Below are positions 46,770 through 57,720 of a stretch of 64,000 nt of DNA, in pieces. The notes below the pieces were generated by a model that was not told the origin of the DNA, searched no databases, and saw only the letters and a program-made list of their open reading frames with translations. The position numbers and the translations under genes were made by a program. Source of the stretch: Methylotenera sp. RIFCSPLOWO2_02_FULL_45_14 (lineage in GTDB: Bacteria; Pseudomonadota; Gammaproteobacteria; Burkholderiales; Methylophilaceae); NCBI GenBank assembly GCA_001803395.1, contig MHBU01000031.1, forward strand, positions 198,632 through 262,631, in the 5' to 3' direction. Each line of letters starts with the position of its first letter. The stretch's first letter is position 1.

Positions 46770-46838
46770 CCACAGAGTGCACAGAGAACACAGAAGCTTT
46801 TCACAGATGTTCTCTGTGCGCCCTGTGTTCTCTGTGGC

Positions 46839-46840
<2 letters not shown>
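46770..46840. repeat. ACAGAG-type inverted repeat
   Basis: GCCACAGAGTGCACAGAGAA... opposite TTCTCTGTGCGCCCTGTG...TCTGTGGC forms a long imperfect hairpin between prmB and dapE. This repeat type is common in bacterial spacers. Confidence 0.7.
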
Positions 46841-48313
<1,473 letters not shown>

Positions 48314-48324
48314 ATTAGTCAGGC

Positions 48325-49152
48325 TTAAATGCCGCGCAATAACTCGTTAATGCCAACTTTACCTAAGGTTTTGGCATCCACTTTTTTAACGATCACTGCG
48401 CAATACAAGCTGTAGCTACCGTCTTTTGAAGGCAAGTTACCTGAAACAACAACTGAGCCTGAAGGTACACGACCATAGAATACTTCGCCAGTTTCACGGT
48501 CGTAAATTTTGGTAGATTGACCAATATAAACGCCCATTGAAATCACGCAGTTGTCTTCAACAATCACGCCTTCAACCACTTCAGAACGTGCACCGATAAA
48601 GCAGTTGTCGCCAATAATAGTCGGGCCAGCTTGCACTGGTTCTAATACGCCGCCAATACCTACGCCACCGCTTAAGTGTACGTTTTTACCGATTTGTGCG
48701 CATGAGCCGACAGTCGCCCATGTATCAACCATGGTACCTTCGCCTACATAAGCGCCAATGTTCACGTACGAAGGCATCAATACTGCATTTTTACCAATGA
48801 ATGAGCCACGGCGTACGATTGCATTTGGCACCACGCGGAAGCCGCCGGTTTTGAAGTCTTCTTCAGTGTAATCGGCAAATTTAGGCGGTACTTTGTCAAA
48901 GTATTTGGTGCAGCCGCCGTCTAACAATACGTTATCGTCCAGGCGGAATGAGAGTAACACTGCTTTTTTAAGCCATTGGTGTGTTTCCCATTGCTGGGTG
49001 TCACCTACGCGGCTAGCAACGCGCAATTTTCCGCTGTCTAAATCGGCTAAAACTGAGGCTACCGTCGCTTTGATTTCAGCAGATGCGTTGGCTGGGTTAA
49101 TGTTGGCGCGGTCTTCAAACGCGGTTTCGATAATGCTTTGACGTGAATCCAT
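48325..49152 (-). CDS. dapD: Tetrahydrodipicolinate N-succinyltransferase
   Basis: A 275-residue left-handed beta-helix acyltransferase using succinyl-CoA, earlier in the same pathway as DapE. Hexapeptide repeats run through about 100-240 ([50 protein letters not shown]). The start is ATG 49152; the longer frame from 49230 lacks family similarity. Confidence 0.95.
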   Translation of the reverse strand: MDSRQSIIETAFEDRANINPANASAEIKATVASVLADLDSGKLRVASRVGDTQQWETHQWLKKAVLLSFRLDDNVLLDGGCTKYFDKVPPKFADYTEEDFKTGGFRVVPNAIVRRGSFIGKNAVLMPSYVNIGAYVGEGTMVDTWATVGSCAQIGKNVHLSGGVGIGGVLEPVQAGPTIIGDNCFIGARSEVVEGVIVEDNCVISMGVYIGQSTKIYDRETGEVFYGRVPSGSVVVSGNLPSKDGSYSLYCAVIVKKVDAKTLGKVGINELLRGI

Positions 49153-49286
49153 AAAAGTCTCTAGTGATTTAATTAAATAAGTTGGTAAATTGAATAAACA
49201 GCATTTTAACCCAAACCAAGCCATAGCCAAAAAATAAAGCGTATAGTTTTTATGTCCTTAAGATATTTAAAAAAATAATTTAACTT

Positions 49287-49320
49287 AATAATACAATATT
49301 TCAATAATTATTGTATTATT
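49287..49320. promoter_or_regulatory. ArsR operator
   Basis: A perfect 12-bp inverted repeat, AATAATACAATA (49287-49298) and TATTGTATTATT (49309-49320), with a 10-base spacer, ending five bases before the arsR ATG. This layout is typical of self-repressed arsR promoters. Confidence 0.75.
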
Positions 49321-49325
49321 GATGC

Positions 49326-49673
49326 ATGGATAAATTTATTGCAACGACTATTTTTGAGTCGCTCTCTTCGGGCGTAAGGCTGGATGTGTTTCGACTATTA
49401 GTCAAACAGGGCTTGGACGGTATGGTCGCTGGTGAAATTGCAACCACGCTGGATGTGCCGCCTACCAATCTTTCCTTTCACTTAAAGGCTATGACGCAAG
49501 CGCGCCTGTTAAGCGTAGGGCAGGAGGGACGTTATCAGCGTTATCGAGCCAATATCCCATTGATGTTAGACATGATTGCCTATCTTACAGAGGAGTGCTG
49601 CTCAGGTAATCCTCAGCAGTGTGTCGATGTGCGTGCAGTTCAAGCTGCTCAGCAAGGGTCTAGTACCGGATGA
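49326..49673 (+). CDS. arsR: Arsenic-responsive ArsR-family repressor
   Basis: A 115-residue SmtB/ArsR winged-helix repressor (ESLSSGVRLDVFRLLVKQG, VPPTNLSFHLKAMTQARLL). The sensing cysteines are in the C-terminal part, C91-C92 and C99 (EECCSGNPQQC), like the Acidithiobacillus ferrooxidans type rather than the CVC of the E. coli one. It controls its own operator and the arsD-arsA genes downstream. Confidence 0.92.
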   Translation: MDKFIATTIFESLSSGVRLDVFRLLVKQGLDGMVAGEIATTLDVPPTNLSFHLKAMTQARLLSVGQEGRYQRYRANIPLMLDMIAYLTEECCSGNPQQCVDVRAVQAAQQGSSTG

Positions 49674-49701
49674 AATTGCTACCATTATTTAAGGAGTTAT
49701 G

Positions 49702-50060
49702 ATGAAATCAATACAAGTATTTGACCCAGCCATGTGCTGCAACAGCGGCGTATGTGGTGTGGATGTGGATCAACAGTTAGTTTTGCTGCCGACGTCGATT
49801 GGGCTAAGCAAAATGGCGCACAGATCGAGCGCTTTAATCTGGCACAACAACCGATGGATTTTGCCAATAACAAGGTCGCCAGAGACTTCCTGGAACGTTC
49901 TGGACATGAAGCTTTGCCACTGATTTTGGTTGATGGTGAATTCGCTTTGGCGGGTCGTTATCCAAATCGCACTGAACTCGCACGCTGGACGGCCATTGCC
50001 GAAATTATTGCAGAAACAAAACCAGTCACTGGATGCTGCAGTGGTGGCAAATGCTGTTAA
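49702..50060 (+). pseudogene. arsD: arsD, arsenic metallochaperone, frameshifted
   Basis: ArsD loads As(III) onto ArsA. The first frame from ATG 49702 (AAGGAG upstream) gives IQVFDPAMCCNSGVCGVDVD with the metal-binding C12, C13 and C18, then continues out of register. The rest of the protein (FAADVDWAKQNGAQ, ERFNLAQQP, ALPLILVDGEFALAGRYP and the C-terminal vicinal pairs GCCSGGKCC) is in the -1 frame from about 49780. The likely cause is loss of one T in the GTTTTGC run. Unless programmed or a sequencing error, the chaperone is not made in full. Confidence 0.85.
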
Positions 50061-50079
50061 TTAGCTTCAAGGCACAGCC

Positions 50080-51840
50080 ATGAAATTTCTTGATCAGCCG
50101 CCACGCTTTCTATTTTTTACTGGCAAAGGTGGCGTTGGCAAGACCTCGATTGCCTGTGCGACGGCAATCCAATTAGCAGAAGCAGGCAAGAAAGTGTTGC
50201 TGGTCAGCACCGATCCCGCCTCAAATGTCGGACAAGTATTCGGTATTAGTATTGGCAATCACATAACTGTGGTGCCTGCTGTGCCAAGGTTATCTGCACT
50301 GGAAATAGATCCCCAAGCCGCGGCTCAACTATATCGAGATCGTATTGTTGGGCCAGTACGTGGCATACTGCCAGAGGCTGTGGTCAAGGGTATTGAAGAG
50401 CAACTCTCAGGCGCTTGTACGACTGAAATCGCAGCATTTGATGAATTTACCGCACTGTTAATTGATTCGTCCTTAACGGCTGATTACGCTCACATCATCT
50501 TTGATACTGCCCCTACCGGACACACGATTCGTTTACTGCAACTGCCTGGTGCCTGGAGTGGCTTTTTAGAACAAGGCAAAGGTGATGCTTCTTGCCTTGG
50601 TCCATTGGCTGGACTTGAGAAGCAACGTGAGCAATACAAAGCCGCTGTGGATGCACTTGCCGATGATAAGCGTACTCGGTTAATACTAGTAGCACGTGCG
50701 CAGCAATCTACATTACGTGAAGTTGCTCGTACCTATGAAGAGCTGGCTGGCATTGGTCTCAAGCAACAGTATCTGGTCATCAATGGCATTCTGCCGAAAA
50801 TAGAAGCCGAGAATGATGCACTAGCTGCCGCTATTTATAAACGTGAGCAGGCTGCCCTGCATGCGATTCCTGATGTATTGAAAGCGTTACCGCAAGATCA
50901 AGTGGTACTTAAACCCTTCGATTTAGTTGGCCTGGATGCTTTACGCCAACTACTGATCGACACTCCCTATCAAGCGCAAGCAGCTACTGATTCCCCTGTT
51001 GGGCTGGATGAACCTGGTTTATCTAAGTTGGTAGATGGTATCGCAGCAGATGGACATGGCTTGGTGATGCTGATGGGAAAAGGCGGCGTTGGTAAAACTA
51101 CGATAGCCGCAGCCGTTGCCGTTGAGTTGGCGCATCGAGGATTATCCGTGCTTTTGACTACCTCTGACCCTGCAGCCCATCTGATCGAAATCCTGAATAG
51201 TGCGCTCGATAATTTAACGGTGAGCCGTATTGATCCTCATGCTGAAACTGAACGCTATCGCCAGCACGTATTAGAAACAAAGGGCGCACAATTGGATGCC
51301 GAGGGCCGTGCGTTATTAGAAGAAGACTTACGCTCGCCATGTACCGAGGAAATTGCTGTATTTCAGGCATTCTCACGCATCATTCGTGAAGCCGGCAAAA
51401 AGTTCGTTGTGATGGATACCGCGCCGACAGGACACACATTGCTGTTGTTAGATGCCACTGGCGCTTACCACCGTGAAGTGGCACGTCAAATGGGTAATAC
51501 TAATTTACATTTCACCACGCCTATGATGCAGTTGCAGGATACCAAACAAACCAAGGTACTGATTGTTACGTTAGCGGAACAAACGCCGGTGTTGGAAGCT
51601 GCAAGCCTTCAAGTGGATCTGCGTCGGGCAGGCATTGAGCCTTGGGCATGGATTATTAATAACAGTGTTGCCGCGGCTTCTACCAATTCACCATTGCTGC
51701 ATCAGAGGGCCATCAACGAATTACGAGAGATCAATACTGTTGCCAAACAGCACGCTAAGCGTTATGCAGTCGTGCCGATGCTAGAGGATGAGCCAACAGG
51801 GGTTAGCCGATTGCTGGAACTAGCAGGAAACTCCAATTAG
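50080..51840 (+). CDS. arsA: Arsenite efflux ATPase ArsA
   Basis: A 586-residue two-half ATPase that drives an ArsB/Acr3 permease. P-loops GKGGVGKT lie at 15-22 and 333-340, and DTAPTGHT signal sequences occur in both halves. The As(III)-binding cysteines C113, C172 and C421 match the E. coli positions 113, 172 and 422. No arsB, acr3 or arsC is found before or after, so the pump subunit must be elsewhere or lost. The gene itself appears intact. Confidence 0.95.
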   Translation: MKFLDQPPRFLFFTGKGGVGKTSIACATAIQLAEAGKKVLLVSTDPASNVGQVFGISIGNHITVVPAVPRLSALEIDPQAAAQLYRDRIVGPVRGILPEAVVKGIEEQLSGACTTEIAAFDEFTALLIDSSLTADYAHIIFDTAPTGHTIRLLQLPGAWSGFLEQGKGDASCLGPLAGLEKQREQYKAAVDALADDKRTRLILVARAQQSTLREVARTYEELAGIGLKQQYLVINGILPKIEAENDALAAAIYKREQAALHAIPDVLKALPQDQVVLKPFDLVGLDALRQLLIDTPYQAQAATDSPVGLDEPGLSKLVDGIAADGHGLVMLMGKGGVGKTTIAAAVAVELAHRGLSVLLTTSDPAAHLIEILNSALDNLTVSRIDPHAETERYRQHVLETKGAQLDAEGRALLEEDLRSPCTEEIAVFQAFSRIIREAGKKFVVMDTAPTGHTLLLLDATGAYHREVARQMGNTNLHFTTPMMQLQDTKQTKVLIVTLAEQTPVLEAASLQVDLRRAGIEPWAWIINNSVAAASTNSPLLHQRAINELREINTVAKQHAKRYAVVPMLEDEPTGVSRLLELAGNSN

Positions 51841-52024
51841 TTCAATTTTTATATTAGAAGACCCTAAAGATACTGTCATTTTTGTCATGCTGAGCGTAGC
51901 GAAGCATGACGGAATTTGAGTAATGGAAAATTTGGGATAAAAGTAAATCAATATTAATCGGAAATTTTTAAATCAGGTAATTTATTGACCGTCTCAATCA
52001 TGAAATTATAGATATCCGATATTT

Positions 52025-52867
52025 TCACTTGCCTGCTTTCGCTGCCTCATAGAGTGGTCTTACCTTTGGAGTCAATGCCCGTAACTCAGAAATGCGGTTG
52101 GCGCTGGCAGGGTGCGTGCTTAAAAACTCAGGTGGTTTTGCACCGCCTTGCGCTTCCATTTTTTGCCAAAGTGTTACGGCTGCATCTGGGTTGTAAACTG
52201 CGCGCGCAGCGAGTTCTAGCCCAATTTTGTCTGATTCCCGTTCCTGCTCGCGATTATTGGGTAGCGCAAAAAAGAGTTGTGAACCCATGCCTGCGGCTTG
52301 CATTGAGGCGCTGCCAACAACGGCACTGGTGCCTTTTGACAGTATGGCGCCTAGTGCTTGCAGACCGAATTGTTGTACATAGGCTTGCGACATGCGCTCT
52401 CTGCCGTGTTCACGCAGTGCATGTGCAATTTCATGACCAATCACAGCGGCGAGTTCATCATCGGTGGCATTGAGTTTTTCAATTAAGCCCGAATACACCA
52501 TGATTTTTCCACCTGGCATGCAATAGGCATTGAGTGCATCATTTTTTTCTACATTGACTTCCCATTTCCATTGTGTTGCATCGGGTCTAAATATGCCAAC
52601 CTGGGCAATCAGTCGGTTTGAAATTTTGCGTACACGTTCAACTTGAGCTTTGTCTGCATTGAGCGTATTTTTCTTTTCCGCTTCTTTTAGTGTTTGCGTA
52701 TAAGCCTGGGTGGACATACTCGTGATTTCTGAGGCTGGCAGCAACATGAACTGCGAACGACTCACACCAGAAACGCTGTCCTTGGTGGTGGTAGCACAAC
52801 TGCTTAATTGGGTTGCAAGAATCGTAGCAATCACTAATGACATTTTTTTAAGTGTGAGTTTTTTCAT
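52025..52867 (-). CDS. M48-family metallopeptidase lipoprotein
   Basis: A 280-residue periplasmic/outer-membrane zinc peptidase related to LoiP/YcaL/BepA. The start at ATG 52867 gives a lipoprotein signal with LSSC24. The zinc motif is HEIAH at 145-149, with the third ligand in the ESDKIGLELA motif; LSTHPASANRISEL is the conserved C-terminal block. It probably takes part in outer-membrane quality control. The longer frame from 52948 is rejected. Confidence 0.9.
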   Translation of the reverse strand: MKKLTLKKMSLVIATILATQLSSCATTTKDSVSGVSRSQFMLLPASEITSMSTQAYTQTLKEAEKKNTLNADKAQVERVRKISNRLIAQVGIFRPDATQWKWEVNVEKNDALNAYCMPGGKIMVYSGLIEKLNATDDELAAVIGHEIAHALREHGRERMSQAYVQQFGLQALGAILSKGTSAVVGSASMQAAGMGSQLFFALPNNREQERESDKIGLELAARAVYNPDAAVTLWQKMEAQGGAKPPEFLSTHPASANRISELRALTPKVRPLYEAAKAGK

Positions 52868-52990
52868 TTTGTATGAAACCTTAATTAATGATTTAGCTTT
52901 AACGCTTGATATGAAAAACGGTTGATTTTTGCATCCGGCACTCACCATAAATTTTCAGTTTAAATTGTCAGAAGCTTCTGATAACTCAAG

Positions 52991-54874
52991 TTAGAAAGAA
53001 ACTTGCGCGCCAAGTTCAACCACTCGATTTGGCGGTAATTTAAATTGGTTGGTAATCGTTTCTGCGCTACTAAATAGCCCGATAAAGATTTTTTTACGCC
53101 AGTAAGCCATTTCGGAGGACTCATGGGCGATAAGAATTTCTTTACCGATAAAGAACGAGGAGTCCATGGCTTCTAATACTAAGCCTTTTTCTGCACAAAG
53201 TTTTAAGTCTCTTGGTAAATCAGGCTCATCTTTAAAGCCATAGCGCACGGTCACCTTGTAGAACTCGTGCGGTAAGGTTTCTACCTCCACGCGATCTTCA
53301 AGCGATGAATGTGGAAAGTCTAAAAACTTAACGGTAAGAATGACAACGCGTTCATGCAGCACTTTGTTATGCTTTAAATTGTGCAACATGGCATGTGGCA
53401 CGCCTTCGGGGTTGGGGGTCATGAACAATGCGGTGCCAGGCACGCGTGTGGGTGGATGTGAGCCAATCGCTTCAATAAACGGGTCAAGTGCCATTGCCTC
53501 ATTTTTAAGGTGTAGATACAGCATGCTACGGCCGGTTTTCCACGTAATCATTAGGGTGAAAATGATAATACCTATCGCCAGCGGAACCCAGCCGCCGTCA
53601 GGAATTTTTAACACGTTAGCACTAAAAAATGCGACATCAACCATTAAGAACAGTGTCACTAACATGCCTGTGCGTAATTTACTCCAACCCCAAATATTGT
53701 GAAATACAATGCCCGCTAATAAAGTGGTAATTACCATGTCGCCAGTGACCGCAATGCCGTAAGCGGCTGCTAAATCTCCAGATGAACCAAAGCCGATAAC
53801 CAATACCATGACGCCAATCATTAAGCCCCAGTTAACGCGCGGCATATAGACTTGGCCTTTTTGGCTTTCAGAGGTGTGCTCAACGTGCATGCGTGGCAAA
53901 TAGCCTAGTTGCAGTGCTTGACGCGATACAGAAAATGCACCGGTGATGACGGCTTGTGAGGCAATCACGGCGGCCATTGTTGCCAAGATAATCAGCGGAT
54001 ACAACATCCATTCGGGAGCTAGTAAGTAAAAAGGATTTTTTACCGTTTCTGGATTTTTTAATACTAAGGCACCTTGACCAAAATAGTTCAAAATCAAGGC
54101 TGGCAACACAAAACCAAACCAGGCCAGACGGATAGGCACTCGTCCAAAATGTCCCATGTCTGCGTATAAAGCTTCAGCTCCAGTGACCGCAAGCACTACC
54201 GCGCCTAGTGCCACAAAGGCTATCCACGGGCTTACTTGAAAAAATTGTATGCCGTAGACAGGGTTGAGCGCGTTCAAAATGGCGGGGTATTGCATAATGC
54301 CACCGATGCCTAAAATGGCTAATGTGCTAAACCACAGCAACATCACTGGGCCAAAAAAAGCACCGACTAATGCAGTACCTTTGCTTTGCGCCCAAAACAG
54401 TAAAAATAATACGACTAGTGTAATCGGCAATATCAGTGGATGCAGTATGGGCGCGGCAACTTCCAAACCTTCAACTGCGGATAATACTGAAATGGCGGGT
54501 GTGATCATGCCATCGGCATAAAACATACAGGCGCCTAAAATACCCAGTAGCATAATAATGTGCTGTTTTTTCAGATTATCGGCGGCATTGCTGCTGGCAA
54601 GGGCTAGTAACGCCATAATGCCGCCTTCACCACGGTTATCTGCACGCATAATAAACGCAACATATTTGACCGATACCACCATAATTAGCGCCCACACAAT
54701 GAGCGACAAAATGCCGAACATATTTTCTGGGGTAAGTGGCACAGGGTGTACGCCCACTGAAAAAACCTCTTTAATCGTATATAACGGGCTGGTGCCAATG
54801 TCGCCAAACACCACGCCAAGTGCGGCGAGCGTAAGTGCAGAAAGTTTGGTTTTACTGCCAGTAGGTGATGACAT
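52991..54874 (-). CDS. kup: Low-affinity potassium transport protein Kup
   Basis: A 627-residue K+/H+ symporter with about 12 membrane segments and a cytosolic C-terminal domain. Motifs LGVVFGDIGTSPLYTIKEVF, GALYADMGHFGRVPIRLAW and the SQAVITGAFSVSRQALQLGYLPR block are diagnostic. It is transcribed alone between the M48 gene and xseA on the same strand. Confidence 0.96.
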   Translation of the reverse strand: MSSPTGSKTKLSALTLAALGVVFGDIGTSPLYTIKEVFSVGVHPVPLTPENMFGILSLIVWALIMVVSVKYVAFIMRADNRGEGGIMALLALASSNAADNLKKQHIIMLLGILGACMFYADGMITPAISVLSAVEGLEVAAPILHPLILPITLVVLFLLFWAQSKGTALVGAFFGPVMLLWFSTLAILGIGGIMQYPAILNALNPVYGIQFFQVSPWIAFVALGAVVLAVTGAEALYADMGHFGRVPIRLAWFGFVLPALILNYFGQGALVLKNPETVKNPFYLLAPEWMLYPLIILATMAAVIASQAVITGAFSVSRQALQLGYLPRMHVEHTSESQKGQVYMPRVNWGLMIGVMVLVIGFGSSGDLAAAYGIAVTGDMVITTLLAGIVFHNIWGWSKLRTGMLVTLFLMVDVAFFSANVLKIPDGGWVPLAIGIIIFTLMITWKTGRSMLYLHLKNEAMALDPFIEAIGSHPPTRVPGTALFMTPNPEGVPHAMLHNLKHNKVLHERVVILTVKFLDFPHSSLEDRVEVETLPHEFYKVTVRYGFKDEPDLPRDLKLCAEKGLVLEAMDSSFFIGKEILIAHESSEMAYWRKKIFIGLFSSAETITNQFKLPPNRVVELGAQVSF

Positions 54875-55013
54875 TAAAAATACGTTGAGGTTTAGATGAG
54901 TTGGTTATTATCAACCAAGTGCATGACTAAACCAATTGTTTTTTTGAGGCGTTGTTTTCCTGTAACCCAATGGGGTGAGTGGTTTTCAACAGTCGATTGA
55001 GCAAACATTCGGG

Positions 55014-56228
55014 TTAGATCTTTGTTTGGCTAATAGTAGCCTCTGCCGAACCGACGCCAAATGTCAGCGTTACTTCGTCACCGCTTTGTAATTGTTGGCT
55101 TGAACTGACAATTTCTCCGCGTTTATTTTGCACAAAGGCGTAGCCGCGTGTAAGAACGGCTTGTGGGTTCAGGTGTGTCAGGTTTTGGCTCAGGCGCAGT
55201 AAATTGTGTTGTTTGGTTTGCAGTTGTTGATTAACGCTCACATTTAAGCGATTTGCAAGTTGTAGCAGTCGCGTTTTTTGTTGTTCGATTTGTTGCGCGG
55301 GTGAAATCAATCTGCGTGCTAAGTAGTCTAGCGCTTGCGCCTTTTGGTTTAAGGCGAATTGTATATTTTTAACGAGTTGTAATTTTAATTGTTTAAGTGC
55401 ACTGAGTACCGCATCGCGCGATGGTGTTGCCAGCTCAGCTGCGGCGGTGGGCGTGGCGGCGCGCATGTCTGCAACAAAATCACAAATAGTAAAATCAGTT
55501 TCATGTCCCACGCCGCTAATAGTAGGAATACTGCACTGCGCGATTGCGCGAGCCACAATTTCTTCATTAAATTGCCATAAGTCTTCTATGCTGCCGCCAC
55601 CGCGACAAATAATCAGCACATCGCATTCTGCGCGCGCGTTTGCGGTGTTGATTGCATTGGCAATCAGATGCGCGACACCGCGGCCTTGCACGGGCGTTGG
55701 GTAAATAATGATAGGGATGCTCGGCATGCGGCGCTTGAGTGTGGTTAACACATCGCGTAAGGCTGCAGCATCGGCTGAAGTAACAATGCCAATTTGTTGG
55801 GGATGCTTTGGAATAGCACGCTTCGAAGCAGCGTCAAATAAACCTTCGTTGCTCAGTTTGTTTTTGAGTTTTTCAAACGCTTCAAACAATGCGCCTAAGC
55901 CGGCGCGCTGCACAAATTCCACAGTTAGCTGAAAGTCACCACGCGTTTCATAAAGGGTTACCGTACAGTGTGCTTCGATTTTATCGCCTTCGCGTGGCGT
56001 AAAATCCACGTAGCTATTGCGCCCTTTAAACATGACGCAGCGCACCTGTGCGCCTGTATCTTTAAGTGAAAAATACCAATGGCCACTGGCCGCACGGGTA
56101 AAGTTAGAAACCTCGCCCGATACCCAGAATAACGGAAAGCTTTGTTCTAACACGTTACGCGCTAAACGATTAAGCTCGCTAACGGTCAACACCTGTACTT
56201 GAGTTAAATTTGCTGCAAAGTCTGTCAA
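55014..56228 (-). CDS. xseA: Exodeoxyribonuclease VII large subunit
   Basis: A 404-residue nuclease subunit with the OB-fold N-terminal domain ([27 protein letters not shown]) and the catalytic core ([44 protein letters not shown]). It starts with TTG 56228 as no ATG is available, with GGCGAG as a weak ribosome site. The small subunit xseB is not in this window. Confidence 0.94.
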   Translation of the reverse strand: MTDFAANLTQVQVLTVSELNRLARNVLEQSFPLFWVSGEVSNFTRAASGHWYFSLKDTGAQVRCVMFKGRNSYVDFTPREGDKIEAHCTVTLYETRGDFQLTVEFVQRAGLGALFEAFEKLKNKLSNEGLFDAASKRAIPKHPQQIGIVTSADAAALRDVLTTLKRRMPSIPIIIYPTPVQGRGVAHLIANAINTANARAECDVLIICRGGGSIEDLWQFNEEIVARAIAQCSIPTISGVGHETDFTICDFVADMRAATPTAAAELATPSRDAVLSALKQLKLQLVKNIQFALNQKAQALDYLARRLISPAQQIEQQKTRLLQLANRLNVSVNQQLQTKQHNLLRLSQNLTHLNPQAVLTRGYAFVQNKRGEIVSSSQQLQSGDEVTLTFGVGSAEATISQTKI

Positions 56229-56294
56229 AACTGGCTCGCCTAATAGATTATCTGGGTTAAAATGATTTTTTAAGATTATATATGGTAGAACTGC

Positions 56295-56804
56295 ATGCTA
56301 AATAAACTTCTTATGGGTCGCACCGGATATTTTATAGGCTTTATTGTCTGCTTTGTTTTGGTCGGGTTGGCATTGTGGATACAAACGCGCTACAACTTGG
56401 AGCCATGCCCACTGTGCATTTCGCAACGTATTGTGTTCATGGCGTTGGGTGTGTTGTTTTTATTGGCTGCGATTTTTAATAAATACCTAAAATTTTTTGC
56501 AGCGTTACAAGTACTTGCGGCTTTAGGTGGGGCAGGGGTTGCAATTCGTCATTGGTGGATACAAGCACATCGCGAGAGCATGATTGCTGATTGTGGCGTA
56601 GGGTTTGATTACATGTTTGAGAACTTTCCGTTAGAAAAAGCACTGAAGTTAGTGTTTAAGGGTACGGGTGATTGTGCTGCCATTGATTGGACATTTTTAG
56701 GGCTGACCATTCCACAATTGTCGCTGATTGCGTTTGTTGGTTTTGGCATTTACGCGGTTTATTTAGCCCAATTAAACTTAAAAAATAAATTGAATAAAAG
56801 ATAG
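56295..56804 (+). CDS. dsbB: Disulfide bond formation protein B
   Basis: A 169-residue inner-membrane quinone oxidoreductase that re-oxidises DsbA. Four hydrophobic helices; the redox pairs are C38/C41 ([10 protein letters not shown]) and C100/C127 in the periplasmic loop. It is divergent from xseA and followed 12 bases later by cysM. Confidence 0.95.
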   Translation: MLNKLLMGRTGYFIGFIVCFVLVGLALWIQTRYNLEPCPLCISQRIVFMALGVLFLLAAIFNKYLKFFAALQVLAALGGAGVAIRHWWIQAHRESMIADCGVGFDYMFENFPLEKALKLVFKGTGDCAAIDWTFLGLTIPQLSLIAFVGFGIYAVYLAQLNLKNKLNKR

Positions 56805-56816
56805 AGAAGTCATTTT

Positions 56817-57704
56817 ATGTACAAAACCATAGACAATTTTGTTGGTAATACGCCGTTGGTGAAGTTGCAACGCATGGCGGGAAACACCACCAACACCATT
56901 TTATTGAAGCTGGAAGGCAATAATCCTGCAGGTTCAGTAAAAGACAGGCCGGCATATTCGATGATTACACGGGCCGAAGCACGCGGTGATATTAAGCCAG
57001 GCGATACACTGATTGAGGCGACCAGTGGCAATACTGGTATTGCATTAGCCATGGTGGCTGCCATGCGTGGATACAAAATGGTATTGGTGATGCCTGAGAA
57101 TCAAAGCGTAGAGCGACGCCAAAGTATGAAAGCCTATGGTGCCGAGTTAGTGTTAACACCTAAAGATGGCAGCATGGAACTCGCCCGCGACGTGGCAATG
57201 AAGTTGCAAGCAGAAGGCGAAGGCATGGTGTTAGATCAATTTGGTAATCAGGACAATCCGCTCGCGCATTATGAGGGCACGGGTCCTGAAATTTGGCGCG
57301 ATACAGAAGGCAAGGTGACTCATTTCGTTTCCAGCATGGGGACCACGGGTACGATTATGGGGACATCACGTTTTTTAAAAGAGCAGAATCCCAACATTCA
57401 AATTGTCGGAGTACAGCCTGAAGATGGTGCGCAAATTCCGGGTATTCGTAAATGGCCAGAAGCGTACATGCCAAAAATTTACGATGCAAAACGCGTGGAT
57501 GAGCTTATTTATGTGAGCCAATATCATGCTGAAGATACCACACGAAAATTAGCTGCTACAGAAGGTATTTTTGCAGGCATCTCATCAGGAGGTGCTTTAT
57601 ATGCAGCGTTACAGCTATCTAAACGTGTAGAGAACGCAGTGATTGTGACGATAGTGTGTGACAGGGGTGATCGTTATTTATCTACGGGTGTGTATCCGTC
57701 ATAG
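56817..57704 (+). CDS. cysM: Cysteine synthase B
   Basis: A 295-residue PLP enzyme using O-acetylserine and sulfide or thiosulfate. The PLP lysine is K42 in NPAGSVKDRPAYSMI; SGNTGIALAMVAAMRG and MGTTGTIMGTSRFLK bind substrate and phosphate. The RGDRYLSTGVYP end is typical of CysM rather than CysK. It is 12 bases after dsbB. Confidence 0.94.
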   Translation: MYKTIDNFVGNTPLVKLQRMAGNTTNTILLKLEGNNPAGSVKDRPAYSMITRAEARGDIKPGDTLIEATSGNTGIALAMVAAMRGYKMVLVMPENQSVERRQSMKAYGAELVLTPKDGSMELARDVAMKLQAEGEGMVLDQFGNQDNPLAHYEGTGPEIWRDTEGKVTHFVSSMGTTGTIMGTSRFLKEQNPNIQIVGVQPEDGAQIPGIRKWPEAYMPKIYDAKRVDELIYVSQYHAEDTTRKLAATEGIFAGISSGGALYAALQLSKRVENAVIVTIVCDRGDRYLSTGVYPS

Positions 57705-57720
57705 TTAGACGAAAAGTGAG

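Noticed and set aside
49780..49790. Programmed -1 frameshifting in arsD
   Set aside because: The sequence A-GTT-TTG is not a good X-XXY-YYZ slippery site and no clear pseudoknot or stem follows; a base loss is the simpler explanation.
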